Part shown: piece after piece, positions 16,593-24,478 of the stretch
How the letters are laid out: each line of letters begins with the position of its first letter
Numbering within the stretch: position 1 is the stretch's first letter
Origin: Ferruginibacter sp.
Lineage (GTDB): Bacteria > Bacteroidota > Bacteroidia > Chitinophagales > Chitinophagaceae
NCBI GenBank assembly: GCA_030655145.1
Contig: JAURWD010000047.1
Span: 1 to 45,696, forward strand
Direction of reading: 5' to 3'
Length of the DNA stretch: 45,696 nucleotides
Notes under the pieces: generated by a model
The model's input: the letters and a program-made list of their open reading frames with translations, nothing else
Databases searched by the model: none
Told to the model about the DNA's origin: nothing
Position numbers and translations under genes: made by a program

Positions 16593-17531
16593 TTACTTGC
16601 AATGACCTGGACCTGTGGCTCCTTCATTATAACTTGTGAAGATGCCGTTTAGCGTGCTTGTCACGGAAGGAGCAAGCGAACCTGTCCCTACGATCGGTAT
16701 TACTAATCCCCCAATCAACGCATCAGCTTCTGTAATTGAGGTAGCAATAACAGCTCCATCAGCGCCACTTGCAATATTTAACTTAGCTGCTATTAATTGA
16801 TGAGCAAGTGAAACCAAACCATTTCCTTTAGCTGGCGTATTCAAGATATCTAACAGTTGCAAGTCAGTATACTCAACAGTTCCAAGGGTTAGAGACGTTA
16901 CGTTCCAAACATTTGAGTTGTTCCCTGTTGGAACAGGACCGTGAGTCTTCCAGTAACCTTGTGTATAGGTGCAGCCCTCAGTTGCAGTGCACTCTGAAGT
17001 TTTGCAAATTAGTGTCTTGGTAAAGGCACTTTTTCCTGCCCCTGTCTTAGGATCGTTGTGTGCAAACGCCCTGAAAGCATACTCTGTACCACAAAGCAAT
17101 GGCGCATTTGTGCAAGTGCTCGATGCACCACAAGCGTCGAACAGATTATCGCCAATGTTTACTGTAACGCAGTTTGTGCCAACGACGTTGTATTGAGAAC
17201 AACCCGGAACACCTGAAAAGGAAGCTTTACAAAAGTTAGGTGAAGTGCCGTCATAAGCTGGCCAAACTCCACCGAGTGCATCCAGATCAGCTTTTAACAT
17301 CCATTGTACTGAAAAGCCAGCTGGTGCTCCTAAAGAACTTCCGCCGCAAACAGAAAGATTGATAGACGCGCTGGTGGAAGTACCGCAACTCAACACGGGC
17401 GTGGCAAGAGTTACCGCTTTTCCATCACTTGTAACTGACGGGTCATTTAAAGTTTTTTTACAACCCAAAAAGGCAAGGGTGAAGAGGCCTGCAAATAGCA
17501 AAGCCAGCATCGGGAATCTTAATTGTTTCAT
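16593..17531 (-). CDS. cysteine-rich lipoprotein with C-terminal GYWK domain, unknown function
   Basis: The ATG at 17531 starts a lipoprotein signal (LAFLGC), giving 312 residues; the longer frame from 17585 adds a basic tail with no merit. The middle part has about ten cysteines (SCGTSTS, SVCGGS, FCKASFSGVPGCS, ACGASSTC), probably disulfide-paired, in a fibronectin/Ig-like beta region. The last third starts CTYTQGYWKTHG and continues with TDLQLLDILNTP and LAHQLIAAKLN, ending GPGHC; this arrangement recurs in secreted proteins of diverse bacteria. It ends at a strong terminator. Function is unknown; surface display is likely. Confidence 0.72.
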   Translation of the reverse strand: MKQLRFPMLALLFAGLFTLAFLGCKKTLNDPSVTSDGKAVTLATPVLSCGTSTSASINLSVCGGSSLGAPAGFSVQWMLKADLDALGGVWPAYDGTSPNFCKASFSGVPGCSQYNVVGTNCVTVNIGDNLFDACGASSTCTNAPLLCGTEYAFRAFAHNDPKTGAGKSAFTKTLICKTSECTATEGCTYTQGYWKTHGPVPTGNNSNVWNVTSLTLGTVEYTDLQLLDILNTPAKGNGLVSLAHQLIAAKLNIASGADGAVIATSITEADALIGGLVIPIVGTGSLAPSVTSTLNGIFTSYNEGATGPGHCK

Positions 17532-18161
17532 TTTTTTACTAGTTTTTATGGTGATTTTTCGTTTACTGGTTTGTAGGAAAGCCATAAGAATGGCCCGCCG
17601 ATAGTTGTATCGAACTTTGCTTATCGGCTGTGCAGGACAGCGTTCAACGCACTATAGATAAATTTTAAGGGGATGAATTTTCCAGGATATGGGATAATGT
17701 TATGGCTATATTATATCGGGTAAGTTTTTAGTCTCGGCGATCGATAGCAACCGTCAGGCCATTTCTTCTCAGTATTGGAAATTATTTAAAATAAATTCAG
17801 TAAAACCAAACATTAAGTCCGGAACTGGCATCACTGCAGTTAAAATAATTGTATTCAAAATGATTGGATTTCTTTAATAATCTGGACTCATCGACCTCGG
17901 GGGAGGCAGGTAATCTAAATGAAAAAATAACCGGGGAAGTTTTTAGGAGGATGTGGTATTTACGTAAAGTAAACACATTGTTATAATATACTGATAGTTT
18001 TTTCGATATATTTTTTTCAACATTGGCAACCCGGTCTTCCTAAGGCATTCAGTATAACGGTTAGCCTTAGTTGTAGTTGACATGATGGCCAGATCAATTA
18101 GATCAAAAAAACAGGTTTCTTTCAGAATTCAAATCTTTACATTGCTCATCAAACCGATCAA
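17532..18161. other. 630-bp intergenic region between divergent genes
   Basis: I see no gene here. On the minus strand, in the leader of the lipoprotein gene, GCCGATA (17597-17603) pairs with TATCGGC (17622-17628), about 70 bp before the start codon. The rest is AT-rich and unremarkable. Confidence 0.4.
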
Positions 18162-18659
18162 ATGTCAAATATTCGCTTGAAACTTTTAATCGCCGCAAGC
18201 CCTGGGGTTGTTTACCAAGCCCTCACAACGAGTGACGGCCTTTCCGCCTGGTGGACGCCTGGGTCGACCGCCGAACCTTTGCTCCAAAGCAGCGCCTGTT
18301 TTCCATTCGGTCCAACTTATTACAAACAGATGAAAATTACTGACCTGCAACCTTCGAGCGGGATTAGCTGGCATTGTATCGCCGGCACCGAAGAATGGGT
18401 TGGAACAAATATTTCTTTCAATCTGCAGGAAGGAACGCATGAAAATCTGCTGAAGGACCATCCGGAGCTTTCTGATCAATTGCACCAGGTAGGGAACACC
18501 GCGGAGTTAACAGTGCTGAGCTTTCAACACAGCAAGTGGAGGGAGGCTTCACCGATGTTTGCGGAATGCAGCTACACCTGGGGACAGTTCCTGCGCAGCC
18601 TGAAATTATATTGTGAAACCGGCAAAGGAAAACCCTGGCCAACTCAACACCGGGTCTAG
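18162..18659 (+). CDS. SRPBCC-family protein (AHSA1-like)
   Basis: A 165-residue cytosolic protein starting at an ATG after an AT-rich leader. It shows the AHSA1 signature: IAASPGVVYQALTTSDGLSAWWTP near the N terminus, then ISWHCIAGTEEWVGTNISF, and SYTWGQFLRSLKLYCETGKGKPWP at the end, typical of the last helix. These proteins bind hydrophobic ligands or act as stress-related co-factors; the role here is unknown. It stands alone. The next gene converges on it and ends at a terminator hairpin between them. Confidence 0.85.
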   Translation: MSNIRLKLLIAASPGVVYQALTTSDGLSAWWTPGSTAEPLLQSSACFPFGPTYYKQMKITDLQPSSGISWHCIAGTEEWVGTNISFNLQEGTHENLLKDHPELSDQLHQVGNTAELTVLSFQHSKWREASPMFAECSYTWGQFLRSLKLYCETGKGKPWPTQHRV

Positions 18660-18715
18660 GTTCGCACTAAAGTTTCTTACTTTTCAATTCCTGGCAGCAG
18701 ATCACTATTATTAAC

Positions 18716-18745
18716 AAAAAAGTCTGCCCAATATTGAGCAGACTT
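18716..18745 (-). terminator. Rho-independent terminator of the PepSY-type membrane gene
   Basis: AAGTCTGC (18720-18727) pairs with GCAGACTT (18738-18745), leaving a 10-base loop. On the minus strand the stem is followed by a run of T, so it ends transcription from the gene at 19303-18788. On the plus strand there is no T-run. Confidence 0.75.
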
Positions 18746-18787
18746 CTTAACGATCCTTGTATAAATATTTTCGGTTTGCTACCGCAA

Positions 18788-19303
18788 TTAAAAGAAGAGC
18801 ATGATCAGCGTAAGCACAATTCCCGCCAGGGTAAAATACATACCTTTTTTAAAGATGGAGGTCTTGGGCATAAACATCCAAAAAGAAGAGATCACGAAAA
18901 ACAAGAGTGATACCCCGAAGAAAATGTTGAGATAGAATAGGGGATCCTTGGTGGTCGCCTTGTGGAGGTGATTTAGTTTTTCCACCAGTTTGGGCAGCGA
19001 GGTCACGGTGTAACTTGTTGCGCCGGTCTTTATATTATATGTGCCTTCCTTAAAACTCTGCACGTCGCCATTGAGTGCCGTGAATTTTAGATTTCTTACC
19101 CTGGTTTCCTTTCCCAGGGCCTCGGCTGATAGACCGGGTTCAAATTGTTTTTCAACCTTCGTTTCTTTTTTCAGGAATTTGGTATCCCTGAAGATCATGA
19201 TCACCCCGCTGAAGGCATACACGGCCATGATGCCTGCGAGAAAGAATCCTAAATAGCGGTGATATATCCGCATGGTATTATTAACTGTGGCTCGGGTACT
19301 CAT
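18788..19303 (-). CDS. PepSY-associated transmembrane-type protein
   Basis: A 171-residue inner-membrane protein. A short basic cytosolic start (RIYHRYLG) leads into a first membrane segment FFLAGIMAVYAFSGVIMIF, the pattern of PepSY-associated membrane proteins. A periplasmic domain of about 75 residues follows, with a NLKFTALNGDVQSF...Y core like a single PepSY module. Two further membrane segments (IFFGVSLLFFVISSFWMFM and GMYFTLAGIVLTLIMLFF) close it. It is much shorter than the usual iron-uptake-linked PepSY_TM proteins (350 or more residues). Role unknown; an iron or redox link is only a family hint. Confidence 0.72.
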   Translation of the reverse strand: MSTRATVNNTMRIYHRYLGFFLAGIMAVYAFSGVIMIFRDTKFLKKETKVEKQFEPGLSAEALGKETRVRNLKFTALNGDVQSFKEGTYNIKTGATSYTVTSLPKLVEKLNHLHKATTKDPLFYLNIFFGVSLLFFVISSFWMFMPKTSIFKKGMYFTLAGIVLTLIMLFF

Positions 19304-19576
19304 TTTTTAGATTTGTGCAAAGAAAAGAAACCTTTTTCTCTGAAGACGGAAATCCATTTACAAAAACGGGAAAAATTTGAAGCTGCGCCTGGAACCATAT
19401 CCTGGCTATCAAATTCCCTTTTTTCAACTAAAAAAATTCAGCCAACTGTAAAATGCACATCAACAAATAAGTGGAGATTGAATGGCAGCCTACGCTACAG
19501 GGTAATTTCCGGGCTAAGTTCAACCGATCAATCCATGCGCTCACTAAAAATATTTTTCAAAATATTATGTTATTCT

Positions 19577-19606
19577 TTGGAGTTTAACATTAACCTTGTA
19601 CATTTG
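19577..19606 (+). promoter_or_regulatory. Bacteroidota-type promoter of the leader-SusC-SusD-DoxX operon
   Basis: TTG (19577-19579, preceded by T) is followed after exactly 19 bases by TACATTTG (19599-19606), a full match to TAnnTTTG. The start site should fall near 19612. This would give a leader of close to 390 nt before the SusC start codon. It is the best promoter in the window by eye. Confidence 0.75.
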
Positions 19607-19624
19607 TCTACCAAAATAGTAGAC
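19606..19624. promoter_or_regulatory. operator-like palindrome GTCTAC-N7-GTAGAC at the transcription start
   Basis: GTCTAC (19606-19611) and GTAGAC (19619-19624) form perfect arms; with one mismatch the match extends to TT/AA outside. It begins at the last base of the -7 box and covers the predicted start site, so a bound dimer should block initiation. Arm size and AT-rich centre would suit a small dimeric repressor such as an Rrf2-type protein. The regulator is not in the window. Confidence 0.6.
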
Positions 19625-19702
19625 TAAAGAAAATGCTACTTTTTTGCACACTGTTAACCACCAGCATTGTGCAATTATTTTTATCGATTAAATAAAAATG
19701 AA

Positions 19703-19789
19703 ATGACATTCTCATTCAACGTACAATCAATTGTACCGGTGGCCATGCCCAACAGTTTAAGTTTCATGCGAAGCTGTTGTTGTTGCTGA
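19703..19789 (+). CDS. putative cysteine-rich leader peptide (28 aa, ends CCCC-stop)
   Basis: An open frame of 28 codons starts at an ATG after an A-rich run and ends FMRSCCCC followed by TGA. The four final codons are TGT TGT TGT TGC (19775-19786). In-frame ATG codons at 19745 and 19766 would give shorter versions with the same end. A three-codon ATG-AAA-TGA (19698-19706) overlaps its start. Four consecutive cysteine codons just before the stop are very unlikely by chance and recall the cysteine-rich leader peptides that attenuate sulfur genes in mycobacteria. It lies 211 bp before the SusC start, inside the leader of the promoter at 19577. It most likely senses charged tRNA-Cys by ribosome stalling. 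Its expression is not proven. Confidence 0.62.
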   Translation: MTFSFNVQSIVPVAMPNSLSFMRSCCCC

Positions 19790-20000
19790 TCCTGATGCAG
19801 GCTGTTTAACCAGCCTCGATCTTCTTCCATATTTCACTGAATAAATTCATTGGCATTCCGCTGCAGCCTGTATTCCATACAGCAACTGGTGGTTAGTTAC
19901 CTGTATGTTTTACGGGTTGCGGCGAGGCCATACCTAATAGATTGCTGTCCTGTCAAAAAATGACCTGCTGCAATCGTATGCCCGTAAAATTAAATTGTAA
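19790..20000 (+). promoter_or_regulatory. structured leader RNA between leader peptide and SusC (candidate attenuator)
   Basis: Visible pairings: AGGCTG (19799-19804)/CAGCCT (19811-19816); CTGTAT (19868-19873)/ATACAG (19877-19882); and GATTGC (19940-19945)/GCAATC (19970-19975) enclosing GTCA/TGAC with an A5 loop. GTTGCTG over the last Cys and stop codons (19782-19788) can also pair with CAGCAAC (19880-19886), which excludes the CTGTAT hairpin. A ribosome stalled on Cys codons would prevent that pairing. No T-run follows any stem, so control would be translational or Rho-dependent rather than a simple terminator. Confidence 0.45.
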
Positions 20001-23000
20001 ATGAAAAAATATATTATAAATAGCTTTCTTATCCTGCTGCTCGCGGCACCTTCAATTGCCCATGCTCAAAGTCCGCAAAAAGAGAATCCGCCACACATCA
20101 ATTCTATTTTAACCGGGAAGGTTGTTGATGGTAAAACACAGCTACCGCTGGAAGGAGCAGTGGTGAAGATCAAGGGTACCACGCATGAAGTGCTTGTTGA
20201 TAATAAGGGTGATTTCAATTTTAAAACCGGACAGATCTATCCCTATACCCTGGTGGTATCCTATGTTGGATATGAAACGGTAGAAGTTACTGCGAACGAG
20301 AATTCGATCAGGATCGCATTGTCCACACAACCAAAACAACTGGATGAAGTGGTGATGGTAGGTTATGGTTCCCAGAACAGGAAGAGCGTAGTCGGTGCAA
20401 TCACCAAGGTGAATGCGCAGGAGACCAAACATTTTCCCGTTGCAAGTTTCGATGCACAGCTGCAGGGAAAAGCGGCAGGAGTTCAGATCAATACTTTTTC
20501 CGGTACGCCGGGAGAAAGCGTACGGGTGCAGGTTCGCGGAACAGCGTCCATCAACGCAAGCAATGATCCGCTGTATGTGATCGACGGAGTATTGGTAAAT
20601 AACAATTCTTTGGCGACCATTGACCTGGGTAGCAAAAAGACATCGCCGCTGGCAGACATTAATCCTGCCGACATCGAAAGCATCGAAGTGTTGAAAGATG
20701 CGAGCGCCATCGCCATTTATGGATCGCGTGGTTCAAACGGTGTGATCCTGGTAACAACTAAACGCGGAGAATACAATTCGCCGCGTACAAAATATAATTT
20801 AGATATCTCCCAGGGATGGCAAAAAGCTGACCCGGGCCGGCTCTGGAAACTGACTACCGGTGCCGAACACGCGACAATTGTAAATGAACAATGGGTCAAC
20901 TCCGGCCTTGATCGCCCGAGCCTCAATCAAACTTATGCAAACCGGCCCTTTCGTCCTGTAAACGAGGTGATCAACGGCGTGGCCGGAAGGGGTAATCCTG
21001 GAGAACAACAAACCTACGATCGCCTGGACCGGGTCTTCCGCACTGCACAAATAAAAAACTACGATTTTAATGTCCTGGGCGGAAGTGAAAAGGTGCGGTA
21101 CAATATCGGTGCCGGCTATTCGAACCAGGAAGGTATTTTACAACCGGCAAGGTTTGAAAGAGCAAGTGCGAAATTTAATTTCGATGCAAAACTTTCTTCC
21201 AGAATTGTTTTCAGTTCAAGCAATGGCATCTATCGTTCGTTTCGCCAGCAGGTAAGGGGAGGAGCGGGCCAGCAGGCCGGGCATCTATTGGCAGCCCTGC
21301 ATCATCCTACTTACCTTCCATTGTACAATGCGGACGGTACTGCGGCGCGTGGGTCCATCTATGAGAATATTGATAACCTTACCAATACGGACATCACAAA
21401 TATTTCAACTAAAAGTCTTCGCTACATCGGGAGCCAGTATATTGAAGTTGACCTCATGCCCGGCTTGAAATTTAAATCATCCGTAGGGCTCGATTACAAC
21501 AATTATAATGAGAGCGAATTCTTCAATGACCAAACGATCATTGGCGGAGCGCCAAACCCACCGGGTTATAGAAATGATGTGCTGACCACGCTGTCGGTAT
21601 TCCAGGCTGACCAGTTGCTCTCTTACAATAAAAAGTTGAATGGCAACCATACCATCACCGCCTTGTTGGGTAATAGCCTGCAGTCAACCAATGTCAGCAT
21701 CACTTCGGCCAAAGGCCAGGGGTTTCCAAATAATTCTTTTAAACAGATCGCGGCAGCCTCCGTCAGGACCTCTTCTCAGAACCAGTCAAAATCCACCATC
21801 GCATCTTTTTTTGGAAGGATAAATTATAACCTAAGCAACAAGTATTTCTTCGAAGCCTCACTAAGGGCTGACGGTTCTTCGAAGTTTGGCGCAAACAACA
21901 AGTGGGGATATTTTCCTGCGGCGGGATTTTCCTGGAGAGCTAAGCAGGAAGATTTTTTACAGGATGTTAAATGGGTTTCGGATCTGAAAATTCGCGGAAG
22001 TGTTGGCCTGGCCGGGAATCAAAACGGCATCAACGACTATGCTTCCCGCGGGCTGTGGACGGGCAATGTGCAGTACCCGGATAATCTCACCAGCGGACCT
22101 CGGGCAGGCATTGCGCCCTGGCAGTTGGAAAACCCCGACCTGAAATGGGAACGTACTACGACTTACAACCTGGGGTTAGATCTTGGCTTATCAAACAATG
22201 CCATCTTTATTAACCTCGATGCGTATTACAAAAACACGAAAGATGCCCTTTTATTTCTACCCGTTCCAGGTTCTACCGGTTACGGTAGCACGCTGTCGAA
22301 CGCGGGTGAGGTAAGTAATAAAGGAATTGAATTAGGGATCAGTACAACGAATATAAAAAGCCAGGCTTTTGAATGGACGACGAGTTTCAACATTTCACGC
22401 AATGTGAACCGGGCGGAGAAATTATTGACGCCCATCACTTTTGAAGCGCGGGAATACCGCCGCACCGAAGAAGGCGCCGCTCTCGGGAGTTATTGGTTGT
22501 ACAAACAATTGTCTGTGGACCCACAAACCGGCAATGCTATTTTTGATGATCTAAATAAGGATGGAAAACTCACGCAGGCAGACCGCCAGCTGATGGGGAA
22601 TTTGCTGCCGGATTATTTTGGTGGACTCACCAATGATGTTACTTACAAAGGGGTTGAACTAAATGTGTTATTCACTTACCAATTTGGCAACGAGGTTTTC
22701 AACTTCAATAAATATATACTGGAGGGCGGCGGTACCCGCGATGCTTCAAGGTCGATTTTAGCCAGCCAGTTAGACCGGTGGCAAAAGCCCGGCGACCTCA
22801 CCAATACCCCCCGCGTAACCAGTGTCGGCAACAACTACAACATTGAACAAAATAGCCGCTACCTCGAAGACGCCTCCTTTGTTCGCTTGAAAGCTGTGAC
22901 GCTCGGTTATACACTTCCAGCAACTTTGACGGCAAGAGCAGGTATCAAAAAGTTAAGCCTGTATGTACAGGGTACCAACCTCTTGATCGCAACAAAATAT

Positions 23001-23114
23001 ACCGGCGCTGATCCCGAATCTTCTGGCAGCGCAACGCAAAATCTCGATGGGCTTGATACGGCTACACCACCACAACCAATTGGTCTCCAGGTGGGCGCAC
23101 GGGTATCTTTTTAA
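20001..23114 (+). CDS. SusC/RagA-type TonB-linked outer-membrane transporter
   Basis: A 1037-residue TonB-dependent transporter with a signal peptide (residues 1-22, ending HAQ), an N-terminal carboxypeptidase-like domain (LTGKVVDGKTQLPLEGAVV to YVGYETVEV), the plug with the SusC hallmark DEVVMVGYGSQNRKSVVGAI and IESIEVLKDASAIAIYGSRG, and a beta barrel ending in VGARVSF with C-terminal Phe. It pairs with the SusD-like lipoprotein 22 bp downstream to import a ligand. No sigma/anti-sigma gene is adjacent, and there is no extra N-terminal signalling domain. It contains no cysteine and only four methionines, which is strikingly low, and it lies behind a cysteine-codon leader. Substrate unknown. 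Confidence 0.95.
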   Translation: MKKYIINSFLILLLAAPSIAHAQSPQKENPPHINSILTGKVVDGKTQLPLEGAVVKIKGTTHEVLVDNKGDFNFKTGQIYPYTLVVSYVGYETVEVTANENSIRIALSTQPKQLDEVVMVGYGSQNRKSVVGAITKVNAQETKHFPVASFDAQLQGKAAGVQINTFSGTPGESVRVQVRGTASINASNDPLYVIDGVLVNNNSLATIDLGSKKTSPLADINPADIESIEVLKDASAIAIYGSRGSNGVILVTTKRGEYNSPRTKYNLDISQGWQKADPGRLWKLTTGAEHATIVNEQWVNSGLDRPSLNQTYANRPFRPVNEVINGVAGRGNPGEQQTYDRLDRVFRTAQIKNYDFNVLGGSEKVRYNIGAGYSNQEGILQPARFERASAKFNFDAKLSSRIVFSSSNGIYRSFRQQVRGGAGQQAGHLLAALHHPTYLPLYNADGTAARGSIYENIDNLTNTDITNISTKSLRYIGSQYIEVDLMPGLKFKSSVGLDYNNYNESEFFNDQTIIGGAPNPPGYRNDVLTTLSVFQADQLLSYNKKLNGNHTITALLGNSLQSTNVSITSAKGQGFPNNSFKQIAAASVRTSSQNQSKSTIASFFGRINYNLSNKYFFEASLRADGSSKFGANNKWGYFPAAGFSWRAKQEDFLQDVKWVSDLKIRGSVGLAGNQNGINDYASRGLWTGNVQYPDNLTSGPRAGIAPWQLENPDLKWERTTTYNLGLDLGLSNNAIFINLDAYYKNTKDALLFLPVPGSTGYGSTLSNAGEVSNKGIELGISTTNIKSQAFEWTTSFNISRNVNRAEKLLTPITFEAREYRRTEEGAALGSYWLYKQLSVDPQTGNAIFDDLNKDGKLTQADRQLMGNLLPDYFGGLTNDVTYKGVELNVLFTYQFGNEVFNFNKYILEGGGTRDASRSILASQLDRWQKPGDLTNTPRVTSVGNNYNIEQNSRYLEDASFVRLKAVTLGYTLPATLTARAGIKKLSLYVQGTNLLIATKYTGADPESSGSATQNLDGLDTATPPQPIGLQVGARVSF

Positions 23115-23136
23115 TTAAATTCAAAATGCATCAACA

Positions 23137-24444
23137 ATGAAACTCAATCAACTTCTGTCTATACTTTTATTTAGTGTCTTTCTTACTTCCTGTGAAAAAT
23201 ACCTTGATGTTGAACCCTTTGATACGGTCTCTGATGAGAACACCATTTTTGATAAGGCCTCGGCTGAAACGGCTGTTCGGGGCGCCTATCGCTCTTTGGC
23301 CAGTAGCAATTACGGCAGCGCTTTCCAGGGTGCGGTTTTACAATCTGGCGGGGACATTCGCTCCCTGAACAATGCACAATCAGACCTGAATGTGATCAAT
23401 TACGACCTGCGGTCAGACATTGGTTTTTTGTCCACCCTCTGGTCAAATTTTTATAATACCATCAACCGGGCAAATCATGTGATCGAAAAAGTTCCGCAGA
23501 TCGAAGATGTGAAATTGAACAGCGGCTTAAAGAATCAATTGATCGGTGAAGCGTATGTCATCAGGGCCTTGTCTTACTTCGACCTCGCAAGATTATTCGG
23601 CAACGTGCAGGTGTTTTTGACCCCGACAAAAATAGTTTCCGACAGGCTGGGGGTTAAACAGAAAACACAGGCCCAGGTGTTTGACCAAGTGGTAGCTGAC
23701 CTGGACACTGCCATCTCTTTATTACCGGATGACGTCGTACGAAACCGGTCGCGGAGATCGACGGCGCTTGCCTTACGCTCGCGGGTCTATCTCTATCAAC
23801 AGAAATATGCCGAAGCCGAAGCCGACGCGAATACGGTCTTATCAAATCAACAATACCGCCTGATGAAGCCATTTGCCCTTGCAGCAGGAACACCGGAATC
23901 GATTCTCGAACTCGCCTATAGCGTGGATGCTGTAAATGCCGGTTATGCACTTTGGAATACGAGTAACCGTGCGTTGGAACCAAAAGCCTCTGTACATAAT
24001 TTATTGAACGACGCTGAAGTTGGTGGAGGACGAAAACTTTTATCGGTCGCTAACAATGCCGGCCAGTTCATCGGCGGCATATTCCCAACAAATACTGCTT
24101 CTAATTACGTGATCAGGACCGCGGAGCTCTACCTCATCCGGGCCGAGGCCCGCGTTCAAAAAGCGGAGCCTGATTTTGAAGGCGCAATATCCGATGTAAA
24201 TGCCGTGAGAGCAAGAGCCGGCGTTGCTAACAGTTCCGCCTCCACGAAGCAGGATATTTTGGTATCCATCGAAAATGAACGTCGGGTTGAATTTGCGTTG
24301 GAACCATTTCGTTGGTTCGACCTGGTTAGAACCGGCAGGGCTGCTGCCATGCTGAACGCGACCAACCCGCAAAAATATATTTTCCCGATCCCGGCTTCGG
24401 AGATTATCGCCGATCCGTCACTGGTGCAAAATCCCGGCTACTAA
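23137..24444 (+). CDS. SusD-like substrate-binding lipoprotein
   Basis: A 435-residue surface lipoprotein with lipobox FLTSC (Cys19) followed by EKYLDVEP, the standard SusD start. TPR-like helices (SRRSTALALRSRVYLYQQKYAEAEADANTVLS) and the C-terminal block ENERRVEFALEPFRWFDLVRTG, then YIFPIPASEIIADPSLVQNPGY are typical of RagB/SusD proteins. It is shorter than the usual 500 or more residues. It acts as the lid over the SusC barrel and binds the ligand outside the cell. Apart from the lipid-bearing Cys it has no cysteine, and only three methionines. Co-transcribed with SusC. Confidence 0.93.
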   Translation: MKLNQLLSILLFSVFLTSCEKYLDVEPFDTVSDENTIFDKASAETAVRGAYRSLASSNYGSAFQGAVLQSGGDIRSLNNAQSDLNVINYDLRSDIGFLSTLWSNFYNTINRANHVIEKVPQIEDVKLNSGLKNQLIGEAYVIRALSYFDLARLFGNVQVFLTPTKIVSDRLGVKQKTQAQVFDQVVADLDTAISLLPDDVVRNRSRRSTALALRSRVYLYQQKYAEAEADANTVLSNQQYRLMKPFALAAGTPESILELAYSVDAVNAGYALWNTSNRALEPKASVHNLLNDAEVGGGRKLLSVANNAGQFIGGIFPTNTASNYVIRTAELYLIRAEARVQKAEPDFEGAISDVNAVRARAGVANSSASTKQDILVSIENERRVEFALEPFRWFDLVRTGRAAAMLNATNPQKYIFPIPASEIIADPSLVQNPGY

Positions 24445-24478
24445 AGTATGCAAGCCTTCATCATAAACCTGATTTGAC

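Noticed and set aside
19259-19627. Open reading frame of 122 codons overlapping the promoter region of the SusC operon
   Set aside because: It overlaps the start of the PepSY-type gene and runs through the promoter and palindrome; composition is not protein-like.
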